A DNA stretch of 64,000 nt from assembly GCA_944388145.1 (NCBI GenBank), contig CALXHQ010000004.1, positions 1 through 64,000 on the forward strand. The letters are read 5' to 3'. The notes under the pieces were generated by a model, which saw nothing but the letters and a program-made list of their open reading frames with translations, was not told the origin of the DNA and did not search any database. Within the stretch, counting starts at the first letter, position 1. Every line of letters starts with the position of its first letter. Origin of the DNA: an uncultured Gemmiger sp. Its GTDB lineage: Bacteria; Bacillota; Clostridia; Oscillospirales; Ruminococcaceae. Positions 40,858 through 49,115 of this stretch are shown here, one piece after another. Both the position numbers and the translations under genes were made by a program.

Positions 40858-42174
40858 ATGAAGTACTGTACCAAATGCGGTGCCTCATTAGAGGATTCAG
40901 CACAGTTTTGTCGCTCTTGCGGCGCTCCGGTAGAACCAGTACCTGCCGAGGAGGCGAGCACCCCTTCCGGGAAGTCGACTTCTTCCCGCCCCCGCCGGGG
41001 TATTGCTGCGCAATTTGACACCATTGCCGCCGGGAAAAAGCCGGAAGCCAGCCGTTTTACCTATTTCTATGGCTTTTTCCAGTTGCTGTATCACAAAAGT
41101 TACCCCCTTTTTTGCCGTACATACCTCCCCTGCTGCATCGCTTTGATCATTGACCTGGGCCTTCTCACCTACGCACTCACGGCAGTTCCCACAGCGACTA
41201 CGCTGTCAGCCTTTGGGTTTGTGCTTCTTCTGATCATCATGATCTGGTTTGTGGTTGTCAGTATCTGGCTGAGCCGCTATTATCCCCAGGAGCTTTACAA
41301 GCAGGTGAATGGAGACGCCGACCGCATTCCGTCCAACATTCTCCCGCCCTTCCTCGGCGGCCTTGCACTCGTTGTCCTTGCCGTTGCCGCTTTGTTTGTA
41401 GGCTATCTTCTCTCCCCCACCGGCGCTGCTGACACCACCAACACAACGGCGGACAGCGATTCCTCCTACACAGAATCGCTACCGGAAGAAGACACCTCCC
41501 TTCCCGCTGCAGAGGAGCCTGCCGAATCCCCTGCCCCGACAGACAGCACGCCTGCTCCGGCTGATCCGGAACCCGTGGAGGAAACATCCTGTCTGGTTCC
41601 GGTCTCCGAACCCTGGAAAGGTGCCTGGTGCAATCCGGACGGTTCCGGACTCTTTATCTTTGATGCCACGGTTTACACGGTGGATACCTCTCAGCTGAAT
41701 GATGACGGCAGTATCACCATATTCCGCACTGACGACCGGGACGGCTCCCTGTACTACACCTATACGCTATCTGCGGATGAAACCGAACTGACACAGGAAA
41801 CCCCTGACGGCAGTATTGTGGGGACCTTCTACCGTCCCTCCTATGACATGGCCCCCAACCCCTTGCCTGATGCCTACTGGGGTGGATATACAATGGTGGA
41901 GGACAACACCATTACCGACTTTAACCCCGCAGGCGATGTCAATGAACTGGGCCCCACGGACGACTTTATTATTGACGCCTTCCGGTTCGGCAGCTTTTCC
42001 TACGAGCAGCTTACCGATCTGGGTGACGGAACCTGGAGCGCATACTTTGCCATCCCGCCAGAGGGTGGGGAATATACCTTTGGCTTCAGCGAAGAGAGCG
42101 ATGGCCTGTATATGACCATCTATTCACCGATTGACGGCAGTGTCCGTTACCGTTATCTGCGCACCAGCCAATAA
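40858..42174 (+). CDS. Zinc-ribbon membrane protein of unknown function
   Basis: 438 residues. An N-terminal C4 zinc ribbon (YCTKCGASLEDSAQFCRSCG, residues 3-22) is followed by three probable membrane helices between about 85 and 185, a long acidic and Pro/Thr/Ser-rich linker (about 195-245) and a C-terminal domain of about 190 residues with many aromatic beta strands (KGAWCNPDGSGLFIFDATVY). The C-terminal part would be outside the cell. AGGAGG lies before ATG 40858. I do not recognise the extracytoplasmic domain. First gene of a three-gene operon. Confidence 0.7.
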   Translation: MKYCTKCGASLEDSAQFCRSCGAPVEPVPAEEASTPSGKSTSSRPRRGIAAQFDTIAAGKKPEASRFTYFYGFFQLLYHKSYPLFCRTYLPCCIALIIDLGLLTYALTAVPTATTLSAFGFVLLLIIMIWFVVVSIWLSRYYPQELYKQVNGDADRIPSNILPPFLGGLALVVLAVAALFVGYLLSPTGAADTTNTTADSDSSYTESLPEEDTSLPAAEEPAESPAPTDSTPAPADPEPVEETSCLVPVSEPWKGAWCNPDGSGLFIFDATVYTVDTSQLNDDGSITIFRTDDRDGSLYYTYTLSADETELTQETPDGSIVGTFYRPSYDMAPNPLPDAYWGGYTMVEDNTITDFNPAGDVNELGPTDDFIIDAFRFGSFSYEQLTDLGDGTWSAYFAIPPEGGEYTFGFSEESDGLYMTIYSPIDGSVRYRYLRTSQ

Positions 42175-42188
42175 AGGAGATTCTGTTC

Positions 42189-43067
42189 ATGAAATGTAGA
42201 TATTGCGGCAAGGAGCTGGCGGACGGCAGTGCCTTTTGCAATTATTGCGGCCATTCTCAAACTGCCCCGGAGCAGCAAGACTCCACCTCTACGATTGCAG
42301 CCGCCCCGCAGCCCCAGAGTGAGGAAACTCTGAAATGCCCGCACTGCGGCTCTACGCACCTGCAGTTCACCACGCAGGTCAAAACACAAGGCGTTTCCGT
42401 GAGTGATGCCTGCTGTGGCTATGTCTGTCTGGGTCCCGTGGGACTTTTGTGTGGACTGTGTGGGGCTGGCTCCTCCGAGACCAAGGACTACTGGGTCTGC
42501 CGTGATTGCGGCACAAAATTTACTACAGAAGAAGCCCGGAAAGCAGTGGCGGCAAAGCTGAGGGAGGAGCAGAATCTTGCCAAGAAACAGCAGGAAAAAG
42601 AAGCGCAGCTGGCTGCCTGGCACTCCATGATTGACAATTGCCCCTACCCTGTTGATCAACTGGACAAGCTGTATGCGGAAGCCGTAAAGGACGCCGAAGC
42701 GAAGGGCAAACAGTTCCAAAACTGCCGCGATAAGGAGCGCAAAGGGATTGGTGCCTGGCAGGCTGCTTACTACGGCATGATGGTCGGGTTCTTTATCCTG
42801 TTGATTGCTGTGGTGGTTTTTCTATTCTCTCTGGCAATCGGCGCCAATCTGTTGATCGGTATCCTTTTGGGCATCGTGGGTTTCGTTGTCACCTTGCTCT
42901 TCTCATTGAAGGACGACAAATTGTTTGAGCAATACGCCAGTCCCTCACTGCGTGCCATGAAAGAGGAGAAAGAAAAGGCCACGCAGTACAAAGAAGAGCT
43001 GAAAAAATACCAGGAAGCAGCCCAGGCAATCCGGTCGGAAGAGTCTGCCTCCCGAAAGGATTCCTGA
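42189..43067 (+). CDS. Double zinc-ribbon membrane protein of unknown function
   Basis: 292 residues with an N-terminal C4 ribbon (CRYCGKELADGSAFCNYCG), a second one (CPHCGSTHLQF ... CRDCGTKF) bracketing a Cys/Gly-rich hydrophobic hairpin (CCGYVCLGPVGLLCGLCG), a charged helical region, and two membrane helices near 195-240. The C-terminus is coiled-coil like. The gene begins 14 bp after its neighbour and overlaps the next by one base. No known pathway. Confidence 0.7.
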   Translation: MKCRYCGKELADGSAFCNYCGHSQTAPEQQDSTSTIAAAPQPQSEETLKCPHCGSTHLQFTTQVKTQGVSVSDACCGYVCLGPVGLLCGLCGAGSSETKDYWVCRDCGTKFTTEEARKAVAAKLREEQNLAKKQQEKEAQLAAWHSMIDNCPYPVDQLDKLYAEAVKDAEAKGKQFQNCRDKERKGIGAWQAAYYGMMVGFFILLIAVVVFLFSLAIGANLLIGILLGIVGFVVTLLFSLKDDKLFEQYASPSLRAMKEEKEKATQYKEELKKYQEAAQAIRSEESASRKDS

Positions 43068-43414
43068 TGTGGCTGTGGTTTTGGAATCTGGGGAAAAAGC
43101 TGGGTTGCCATCAGCTTCCGGAACGGAGTTTTTTCTGGAATGGATACCAGTTTCCGGTCTGTGCCCGTTGTACGGGAGTCTATCTTGGTGAACTGATTGC
43201 TTTGTTCGGTCATTTTCTGATCGGAAGTTACTGGCGTATTGACCTGCTGTTTTGCCTGATCATGCTGCTGGACTGGACCATTCAGTTTCTGCACATTCGC
43301 CCGTCCACCAACCCTCGCCGGCTGGTCAGCGGATTTTTGTGCGGTTATGGAATGATGGATCTACAGTTGCTTTTGCTGGGAAAGCTTTTCCGTTTCCTGC
43401 TGCAGCTCCTCTGA
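43067..43414 (+). CDS. DUF2085-family membrane protein
   Basis: 115 residues. The signature CHQLPERSFFWNGYQFPVCARCTGVYLG is the hallmark of DUF2085, a family of small membrane proteins with conserved Cys/His residues that could bind metal. Two further helices follow. It overlaps the previous stop codon by one base (TGATG), so the three genes are co-translated. The 3' end overlaps the decayed Rep-like sequence on the other strand. Confidence 0.8.
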   Translation: MWLWFWNLGKKLGCHQLPERSFFWNGYQFPVCARCTGVYLGELIALFGHFLIGSYWRIDLLFCLIMLLDWTIQFLHIRPSTNPRRLVSGFLCGYGMMDLQLLLLGKLFRFLLQLL

Positions 43415-43429
43415 CTGCCGGACAATCTT

Positions 43430-43800
43430 CGTTTTTTCCATACCGATTGCCTTTTGAAAAATAGCCACCATATCCTTGTATATTATCCAGATAGAGCCAT
43501 GTGGAAAACGCTTCCATATCATAGACGATGAGGCCCCTGCTTTTATTGAGGATTTTGAAAACATGATCATTCTGTTCGGGATCAGGCATCACCTGTAACT
43601 TCAAAGTAGCTTTATGAGGCGTACGTTTGAGCAGAGCGATATAGTCCGCCACTGTGAAAGTACCGGAGAATGCAATGTTCATACAAAGATCTACCCGAGT
43701 AAGCTTCGCTTGAATCCAGCTTAAAAGCTTTGGGTCTGGTCGGGTACTGCCCATCAAGCCGAGCCAAAAACGTCAAGCCGTCTCGGAGTAAATCTGTTGC
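43430..43800 (-). pseudogene. Decayed paralogue of the Rep-like protein at 47834
   Basis: The minus-strand sequence encodes LTRVDLCMNIAF, then ADYIALLKRTPHK and FKILNKSRGLIVYDM. These align with ARVDLCVDLIM, EYLDLLKRTPRKK and FKIANQNWGLSVYDK of the intact protein at 47834-49006. Upstream homology (DLLRDGLTFLARLDGQYPT) is in another frame, and the C-terminal part is lost after a second frame change near 43480. It is a relic with at least two frameshifts. Confidence 0.6.
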
Positions 43801-43847
43801 AGAGAAGAAAAAAGTGAAAAATCATCAAACAATTGGAGGAGAAGATA

Positions 43848-44519
43848 ATGAGCGAAGATATGAAAAACAGTCAGGCTCCTGAAGTCACTAACACCAATTC
43901 TGCAAATCCAGCCCTTGAATCAAACCAGCCCAGCCCATCTGATCAGCACTTTAAAGATCTCAAAAAGAGTGCGAAAGCGGTCTGGGAAGATTTTAAGAAA
44001 GAAGCCTACACGGACGAGGATCGCAAGGAATTTGCGGAAATCAAGAAAGAAGCTAAAGATGTCGTTGCTGATTTCAAAAAGAATTGGCTTGCTTATCTTT
44101 TCGGTTTGCTCATCATCGGTGTCTTGATTTACTGGGGTGTCGGCCTATTCATCCGGAATCTGCCTGAAAATAAGGCCATCAACGCAGCTCAGGGCATGTG
44201 CTTTTTAGACCAGGGGTCTGATCTAGGAACCAACGCTGACCTGAGCTTGGAAAATGTTTCCTGGGATTCTGAGAATCTCGGGAATGATCGCTGGGCTGTG
44301 TACCTCAACGGCTACAGTCCAGATTACGATACCCAGCTCATGATCCAAGTCACCTTGTCCGAAACCGACGATTACACACAGGGTGAGGTAACCTATGTTG
44401 AATTTGATGGTGTAGGTTACGATGACATGGATTCCATTCAATATGCCTTGGCTATCGTCTACGACATGGTCGATCAGGTGTTTGTGGGTGACTATATGAG
44501 TTACTTACTTGGTTTCTGA
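43848..44519 (+). CDS. Single-span membrane protein of unknown function
   Basis: 223 residues. The N-terminal 90 are charged, low complexity and probably helical (KDLKKSAKAVWEDFKKEAYTDED), followed by one membrane helix (about 88-110, LAYLFGLLIIGVLIYWGVGLFI) and an acidic extracytoplasmic domain of about 110 residues with many Asp and Tyr. GGAGG at 43835-43839 supports ATG 43848. It has no neighbour within 300 bp in the same direction upstream. Function unknown. Confidence 0.65.
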   Translation: MSEDMKNSQAPEVTNTNSANPALESNQPSPSDQHFKDLKKSAKAVWEDFKKEAYTDEDRKEFAEIKKEAKDVVADFKKNWLAYLFGLLIIGVLIYWGVGLFIRNLPENKAINAAQGMCFLDQGSDLGTNADLSLENVSWDSENLGNDRWAVYLNGYSPDYDTQLMIQVTLSETDDYTQGEVTYVEFDGVGYDDMDSIQYALAIVYDMVDQVFVGDYMSYLLGF

Positions 44520-44634
44520 CCATCCACAGAATCACAGTACTTTCCCATTCAATGGCAAAATACCACTTAGGGATTCTTACTGCATATGATTGAAATCATC
44601 GAAAAACGTTCCTGATCTTTCTGTATATTATATC

Positions 44635-44682
44635 AATAGGAGCCACACGAAATGCGTTCATTCCGTGTGGCTCCTATTTTAT
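44635..44682 (+). terminator. Intrinsic terminator
   Basis: AATAGGAGCCACACG at 44635-44649 pairs with CGTGTGGCTCCTATT at 44664-44678, followed by TTT. A 15-bp stem; it separates the membrane-protein gene from the amidoligase operon. Confidence 0.8.
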
Positions 44683-44701
44683 TACAAGGAGGATTGGACC
44701 T

Positions 44702-44819
44702 ATGAATTTGTGCTGAGGATTTCCGCATTCCTTCCGGTGTTGCGGAGGCATTGATCGGGCTGGTGGTGGCTGTTGTGACGGCTGCTATCGCCATGATCAG
44801 CGAAAGTGAGGATGACTGA
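44702..44819 (+). pseudogene. Micro-ORF for a short membrane peptide, frameshifted or non-AUG
   Basis: AAGGAGG at 44695 precedes ATG 44702, but that frame stops after four codons. One base out of register, from GAG 44715 to TGA 44819, the DNA encodes 34 residues with one clean membrane helix (ALIGLVVAVVTAAIAMI) and an acidic tail (SESEDD). Either a one-base shift disrupted a real small protein or initiation uses a rare codon. It ends 20 bp before the amidoligase gene. Confidence 0.35.
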
Positions 44820-44839
44820 GACTGAGAAAGGAAAGACAA

Positions 44840-45961
44840 ATGGACGAAACTATGATTACCTGCAGCTGCTGCGGTGCCGCGGTCCACCCGGATGATATTG
44901 TCTATGTGGGGGACGAGCCCGTCTGCCCGGACTGCGCTGAAGCTGAAACTTTTGTGTGCGACCATTGCGGATTCCGATTCTGGAACGGCGACAATATGGG
45001 GGACGGCCGGTTTGACCTGTGTGAATCCTGCCGGGATGAATATTATGTGGCCTGCAGCGAGTGTGGCCGGCTGCTGCGCAACAGTGAAGCCTACTATGAG
45101 GATTCTGACGAGGAGGGCGAGGCGCCCTGCTGTGAATCCTGCTATCGCCGCAAGGTGGGTGACGCCCTGCATCCGTACAGTTACAAGCCCGCCCCGATCT
45201 TCTACGGCAGCGGGCCGCTGTTTCTGGGCGTTGAGCTGGAGGTGGACGGCGCCGGTAAAAGTGCCGCCAACGCCAAAGCCATTCAGGACATCATGAACCG
45301 CCGGGCTGAATATGTCTATATCAAGACAGACGGCAGCCTGGATGACGGGCTAGAAGTGGTCACCCACCCTTGCACGCTGGATGAACACATAGCCCGGCTG
45401 CCCTGGAAGGAGGGGCTGGAAGCCATCCGGGCGATGCATTACTATAGCCACAATGCCGGGACCTGCGGGCTGCACATTCACGTAAACCGGGACGGCCTTG
45501 GCCGCAACAGTGCAGCGCAGGATGAAACCATCGGCAAGATTTTGTACCTGTTCGAGCGGTTTTGGCAGGAGGTGCTGCGGTTCAGCCGTCGCACCGAAAG
45601 CCAGATGAATCACTGGGCCGCCCGCTATGGATACAAAAACAGCGGGAAGGAGATTTTGGAGCACGCCAAATATGATTCCGGCAATGGCCGCTATGCCTGC
45701 GTCAATTTGACCAACTATGATACCATTGAGTTCCGGGCTTTCCGGGGTACGCTCAAATACAACACCCTGATTGCCACCTTGCAGTTTGTCGCGCGCATCT
45801 GCAAGGTGGCTCTTTCTATGTCTGAGGAGGGAATCCAAGCACTGGGCTGGCCGCAGCTGGTACTGCTGCTGACGGACCGCTCCACCCCGGAGCTAATCCA
45901 GTACCTGAAAGAACGCCGGCTGTACATCAACGAGCCGGTCGCTGCGGAAGGGGAGGTGTAA
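44840..45961 (+). CDS. Amidoligase-family protein with zinc-binding N-terminus
   Basis: 373 residues. Residues 1 to about 110 hold a series of CxxC pairs (CSCCG, CPDC, CDHCG, CESC, CSECG, CCESC), a treble-clef/zinc-ribbon array. The rest fits the amidoligase_2 fold (COOH-NH2 ligase, glutamine-synthetase-like): FLGVELEVD, KTDGSLDDGLEVVTHP, CGLHIHVNRDG, and IEFRAFRGTL. These enzymes are predicted to form amide or isopeptide bonds with ATP. It is 3 bp from a class II glutamine amidotransferase gene, which could supply ammonia or remove side groups. Typical of phages and integrative elements. Confidence 0.8.
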   Translation: MDETMITCSCCGAAVHPDDIVYVGDEPVCPDCAEAETFVCDHCGFRFWNGDNMGDGRFDLCESCRDEYYVACSECGRLLRNSEAYYEDSDEEGEAPCCESCYRRKVGDALHPYSYKPAPIFYGSGPLFLGVELEVDGAGKSAANAKAIQDIMNRRAEYVYIKTDGSLDDGLEVVTHPCTLDEHIARLPWKEGLEAIRAMHYYSHNAGTCGLHIHVNRDGLGRNSAAQDETIGKILYLFERFWQEVLRFSRRTESQMNHWAARYGYKNSGKEILEHAKYDSGNGRYACVNLTNYDTIEFRAFRGTLKYNTLIATLQFVARICKVALSMSEEGIQALGWPQLVLLLTDRSTPELIQYLKERRLYINEPVAAEGEV

Positions 45962-45964
45962 GCC

Positions 45965-46960
45965 ATGTGCGGCTTGTTCGGATTCAGTGACACATCCCGC
46001 TGCCTTACCCCCACCCAGGTTCGGCAGCTGACCAGGGCGCTGGCTGCCAGGAGTATGGTCCGCGGCACCGATGCAACCGGCATCGCGTACAACACCAAAC
46101 GCTGGCTGCACATTTTTAAGCGTGCCAGGCCGGCCAGCTGTGTTCCCCTGTCCCCTCCCGCCGGTGTCCATACCGTCATGGGGCATGTGCGGATGACAAC
46201 CCAGGGCAGCGCCCTGTTCAATCCCAACAATCATCCGTTTCCCGGGGAGCTGGATGGGCATCGGGCCAGCGCAAGCCCGGATTTTGCCTTGGCGCATAAC
46301 GGGGTTTTGTATAACGATCAGGCACTGCGCCGCAGGCTTCATCTGCCCAAAACACAGGTTGAAACCGACAGCTATGTGGTGGTCCAGATGTTGGAGGCAC
46401 AGGGTGTGCTGGACCTGCCCACCTTGCAGGCGGTTGCTGAACAACTGGAGGGCACCTTTACCCTGACACTGCTGGACCGCCGGGACAATCTGTATTTTGT
46501 CCGCGGCAACAATCCCCTTTGCCTGGTGGAATTTCCGCATCTTGGGCTGTTCGTATATGCCAGCACAGCAGAGATCCTGAATGATGCGGTAGCCAGCCTG
46601 GACTTCCTGCAAACGCGGCTGTATTCCCTGGTCTGGCTGGACGAGGGTGAGATCCTGCACCTTTCCGCGGACGGCCGGATAGAATTGCGGACATTCCATG
46701 TCAACCGCCCGCAGACCGGCTTTACGCTGTGGGACTGGCCCGCCCAAAACACATTGCCAGGCGCAGGAAAGATACCGGCGGACCTGCTGAACACAGCCCT
46801 CAACCTGGGATACGAGGAGGAGGATGTGGAAATTTTGACCGCCTGCGGCTACAGTTCCGATGAAATCGAGGAGCTGCTGCAGAACCCGGAGCTGTTCCGC
46901 GCCGCCCTGCAGGAATCCTACTATGATTACGCCTATCACGGAGGCGGATACCTGTCATGA
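45965..46960 (+). CDS. Class II glutamine amidotransferase-like protein
   Basis: 331 residues. It starts MCGLFGF, leaving the catalytic Cys at the N-terminus after Met removal as in Ntn-type glutaminases. Further conserved stretches are RGTDATGIAY, MGHVRMTTQG, NNHPF and LAHNGVLYN. A synthetase domain is absent: the C-terminal 100 residues are helical and unclassified, so nitrogen transfer probably occurs through the neighbouring amidoligase. It overlaps the resolvase gene by 4 bp (ATGA). Confidence 0.85.
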   Translation: MCGLFGFSDTSRCLTPTQVRQLTRALAARSMVRGTDATGIAYNTKRWLHIFKRARPASCVPLSPPAGVHTVMGHVRMTTQGSALFNPNNHPFPGELDGHRASASPDFALAHNGVLYNDQALRRRLHLPKTQVETDSYVVVQMLEAQGVLDLPTLQAVAEQLEGTFTLTLLDRRDNLYFVRGNNPLCLVEFPHLGLFVYASTAEILNDAVASLDFLQTRLYSLVWLDEGEILHLSADGRIELRTFHVNRPQTGFTLWDWPAQNTLPGAGKIPADLLNTALNLGYEEEDVEILTACGYSSDEIEELLQNPELFRAALQESYYDYAYHGGGYLS

Positions 46961-47526
46961 ATATTGCCTATGTACGTGTCTCGACGGCGGAGCAGAACGA
47001 GCAGCGGCAGATCGATGCCCTGAAATGCTGCGGCATTGACCGATGGTTCACCGAAAAAGTATCCGGCAAGGATACCAACCGCCCGCAGCTGCAGGCCATG
47101 CTGGATTTTGCGCGGGAGGGCGATACCATCTTTGTCCATGATTTCAGCCGCCTGGCCCGCAGTACATCGGATCTGTTGCGGATCGTGGAGCTGCTCAAGC
47201 GTAAGAAGATCCATCTGGTGAGCAACAAAGAAAACATTGACACAGCCACCCCCACTGGCAAGTTGATGCTGACTATGATCGGCGCCATCAACGAGTTTGA
47301 GCGTCAGAACCTTTTGGAGCGCCAGCGGGAAGGCATCGCCATTGCCAGAGCAAACGGCAAGTACAAAGGCCGCTGCCCAGTCCGGGTGGAATCCCAGAAA
47401 TGGCAGGCTGCACTTGAGAAATACCGCACCCGCCAGATTACCAAGCAGCAGATGGCCCGGATGCTCGGGATCTCGCGGCCAACGCTGAACCGGTTGCTGG
47501 CTCAGTGCACACCGGAAACGCCTTGA
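46957..47526 (+). CDS. Small serine recombinase (resolvase/invertase)
   Basis: 189 residues. The catalytic Ser9 lies in YVRVSTAEQNEQRQ, with the arginines of the active site in HDFSRLARSTSDLL, the E-helix dimer interface and a C-terminal helix-turn-helix (ITKQQMARMLGISRPTLNRLL). It is too small to be the integrase of a 27-kb element alone; it could resolve multimers or invert a segment. It is co-translated with the amidotransferase, which is odd for a recombinase. Confidence 0.9.
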   Translation: MNIAYVRVSTAEQNEQRQIDALKCCGIDRWFTEKVSGKDTNRPQLQAMLDFAREGDTIFVHDFSRLARSTSDLLRIVELLKRKKIHLVSNKENIDTATPTGKLMLTMIGAINEFERQNLLERQREGIAIARANGKYKGRCPVRVESQKWQAALEKYRTRQITKQQMARMLGISRPTLNRLLAQCTPETP

Positions 47527-47541
47527 CCCCAAAAAGGCAGT

Positions 47542-47603
47542 AAGCCCCTTCCCAAAAGTGTTCTGCTACTATGCAAAACTTTGGGGAAGGGGCTGCTTTT
47601 TTT
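47542..47603 (+). terminator. Terminator of the amidoligase-resolvase operon
   Basis: AAGCCCCTTCCC near 47542 pairs with GGGGAAGGGGCT near 47583-47594 after a loop of about 24 nt; seven T follow. It closes the operon. Confidence 0.7.
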
Positions 47604-47661
47604 GGCGGTACAATGCTTTTTCCCTTTTGCTTTTCCGGGTTCTCCCTTGCAGGGAAAGGCA

Positions 47662-47690
47662 GGCTTGCTTTACAACACGTAAAACAAGCC
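47662..47690. repeat. Inverted repeat of unknown role
   Basis: GGCTTGCTTTAC at 47662-47673 and GTAAAACAAGCC at 47679-47690 are complementary with one mismatch around a 5-nt centre. It lies in the 47527-47833 gap between the resolvase and the Rep-like gene and might be a resolution site or origin structure; nothing else is visible in the gap. Confidence 0.35.
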
Positions 47691-47833
47691 AATTTTAGAG
47701 CCTAGTTTAACAGGAATTGAAAGAGTATACGGGAAAAATTGGGGTATAGGCTATTTTCCGCCGTGTTCGCCATGTCTCTGCCCGTTTTTCCGGTTCCCGC
47801 AGGGTGATAGTCCTGGGACGGGGCCAAGATGGA

Positions 47834-49006
47834 TCATTCCTGATTCAGCATGTGGTAAATTGCCCCGCCTACCAGCGCAAACAGGCTCGGCAGCTTGCGG
47901 AGTCCGGACCTTTTTCGCAGCGGGACCGGTGCGGCCCCCATTTCCCTGTAACACCGCAAAAGCCGGTGGTATGCGGATTTCCCGTAGGCAATGCGAAGCT
48001 CGTCCGCCACCTTTTCGAAATCATCCGTTCGATACAGAAAATGCTGGATTTTCCACAGTTCGTTCTTTGTTTTGCCCTGATAGGCGGATTGCTCGATACA
48101 GGCACGGAGCTTTTCCTGCGAAACGTAGGGATCACACCCCAGCATGTCCCTGATTTTTGTACAGAGCAGAGCGGGCGTTTGGATCATCAGTTCCAACAGC
48201 ATGGGGACGTTCCCGGCAGGGAGTTTTTGAGCCGCCTTACCGATCGCAGCCCGGTACAGCTGCAATTCTACCCGCAGAATGTTGGGATATTCTTTGTCCG
48301 CATTGGCAGGATACAGTTTCTGCTCAAAGCTTTTGTCGTAAACAGACAGCCCCCAGTTTTGATTGGCGATTTTAAATTGATGCCTTTCCATCGCCGTATC
48401 CTCATAATGCTGAAGGATAAAGCTCTTTTTCCGCGGGGTGCGTTTTAACAAGTCCAGATACTCCGGGATAGAGAACCATTCGGGCATGATCAGATCCACG
48501 CACAGATCCACACGGGCGATAAGGCAGTTTTCCATGCGGATCCCGATGTTGTTGCATGCCCAGAATCGGTCAAACAGATCCTGGCAGCGCAGCAGTGTAT
48601 CTGCATCATAGCTGGTGATTCCCAGATATCCCTCCATTCCGTCCACCATAACACGAGGGTTCACCAGAAGCTTTAAGACAGGGCAGTATTCATGGCCAAG
48701 CATCTCCGCGAATAGTCCCGGAATCAACCCGGCCATAGAGAATCGTTTCGGATATCGTTCCCCACCCTTCAGAACTTTCCAGATAAGGGACAGTTCATTG
48801 CTTTGCGGTGGAATGAGATAATGAAGTTCCATTGTATGAATCCCCATTTCATTATAGAGAACGAAGCATTCTAACGAGGTATTACGAGGTTTTCTTGTAT
48901 ATTTCAAGTCAGCTTCTTGACGTTCCATATCAGTCAAACGATCTACAGGATTATTCATATTCTTCATATCCTCCCTGACCAGATAATCCTGATCGATAGA
49001 AGTCAA
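47834..49006 (-). CDS. Rep_trans-like replication initiation protein (tentative)
   Basis: 390 residues. RVDLCVDL, SVYDKSFEQ and LRVELQLYR resemble the RxDLxxD, YDK and RxExQL motifs of the Rep_trans family of rolling-circle initiators and their phage relatives. The C-terminal 100 residues are helical and basic. If correct, it could start rolling-circle replication of the excised circle or act as a relaxase-like factor for mobilisation. A decayed paralogue sits at 43430-43800. No ribosome site stronger than GAAG is visible. A purely structural role cannot be excluded. Confidence 0.45.
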   Translation of the reverse strand: MTSIDQDYLVREDMKNMNNPVDRLTDMERQEADLKYTRKPRNTSLECFVLYNEMGIHTMELHYLIPPQSNELSLIWKVLKGGERYPKRFSMAGLIPGLFAEMLGHEYCPVLKLLVNPRVMVDGMEGYLGITSYDADTLLRCQDLFDRFWACNNIGIRMENCLIARVDLCVDLIMPEWFSIPEYLDLLKRTPRKKSFILQHYEDTAMERHQFKIANQNWGLSVYDKSFEQKLYPANADKEYPNILRVELQLYRAAIGKAAQKLPAGNVPMLLELMIQTPALLCTKIRDMLGCDPYVSQEKLRACIEQSAYQGKTKNELWKIQHFLYRTDDFEKVADELRIAYGKSAYHRLLRCYREMGAAPVPLRKRSGLRKLPSLFALVGGAIYHMLNQE

Positions 49007-49115
49007 ATCCTACCGAATCGGGTCAAGACTTTTTGCAACAAAAACGGATATAAATAGGCGAAAGCGGACACAAAAATAAGGCCGGTTGAATCGTCACGCA
49101 AAATTGCGTTTCGAT

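Noticed and set aside
44840..45961. Interpretation of the amidoligase gene as a simple zinc-finger regulator
   Set aside because: The C-terminal 260 residues carry amidoligase motifs, so the zinc-binding part is an accessory domain.
46957..47526. Small resolvase as the element's integrase
   Set aside because: Small resolvases act on paired res sites; the large serine recombinase at 49116 fits attP/attB integration better.
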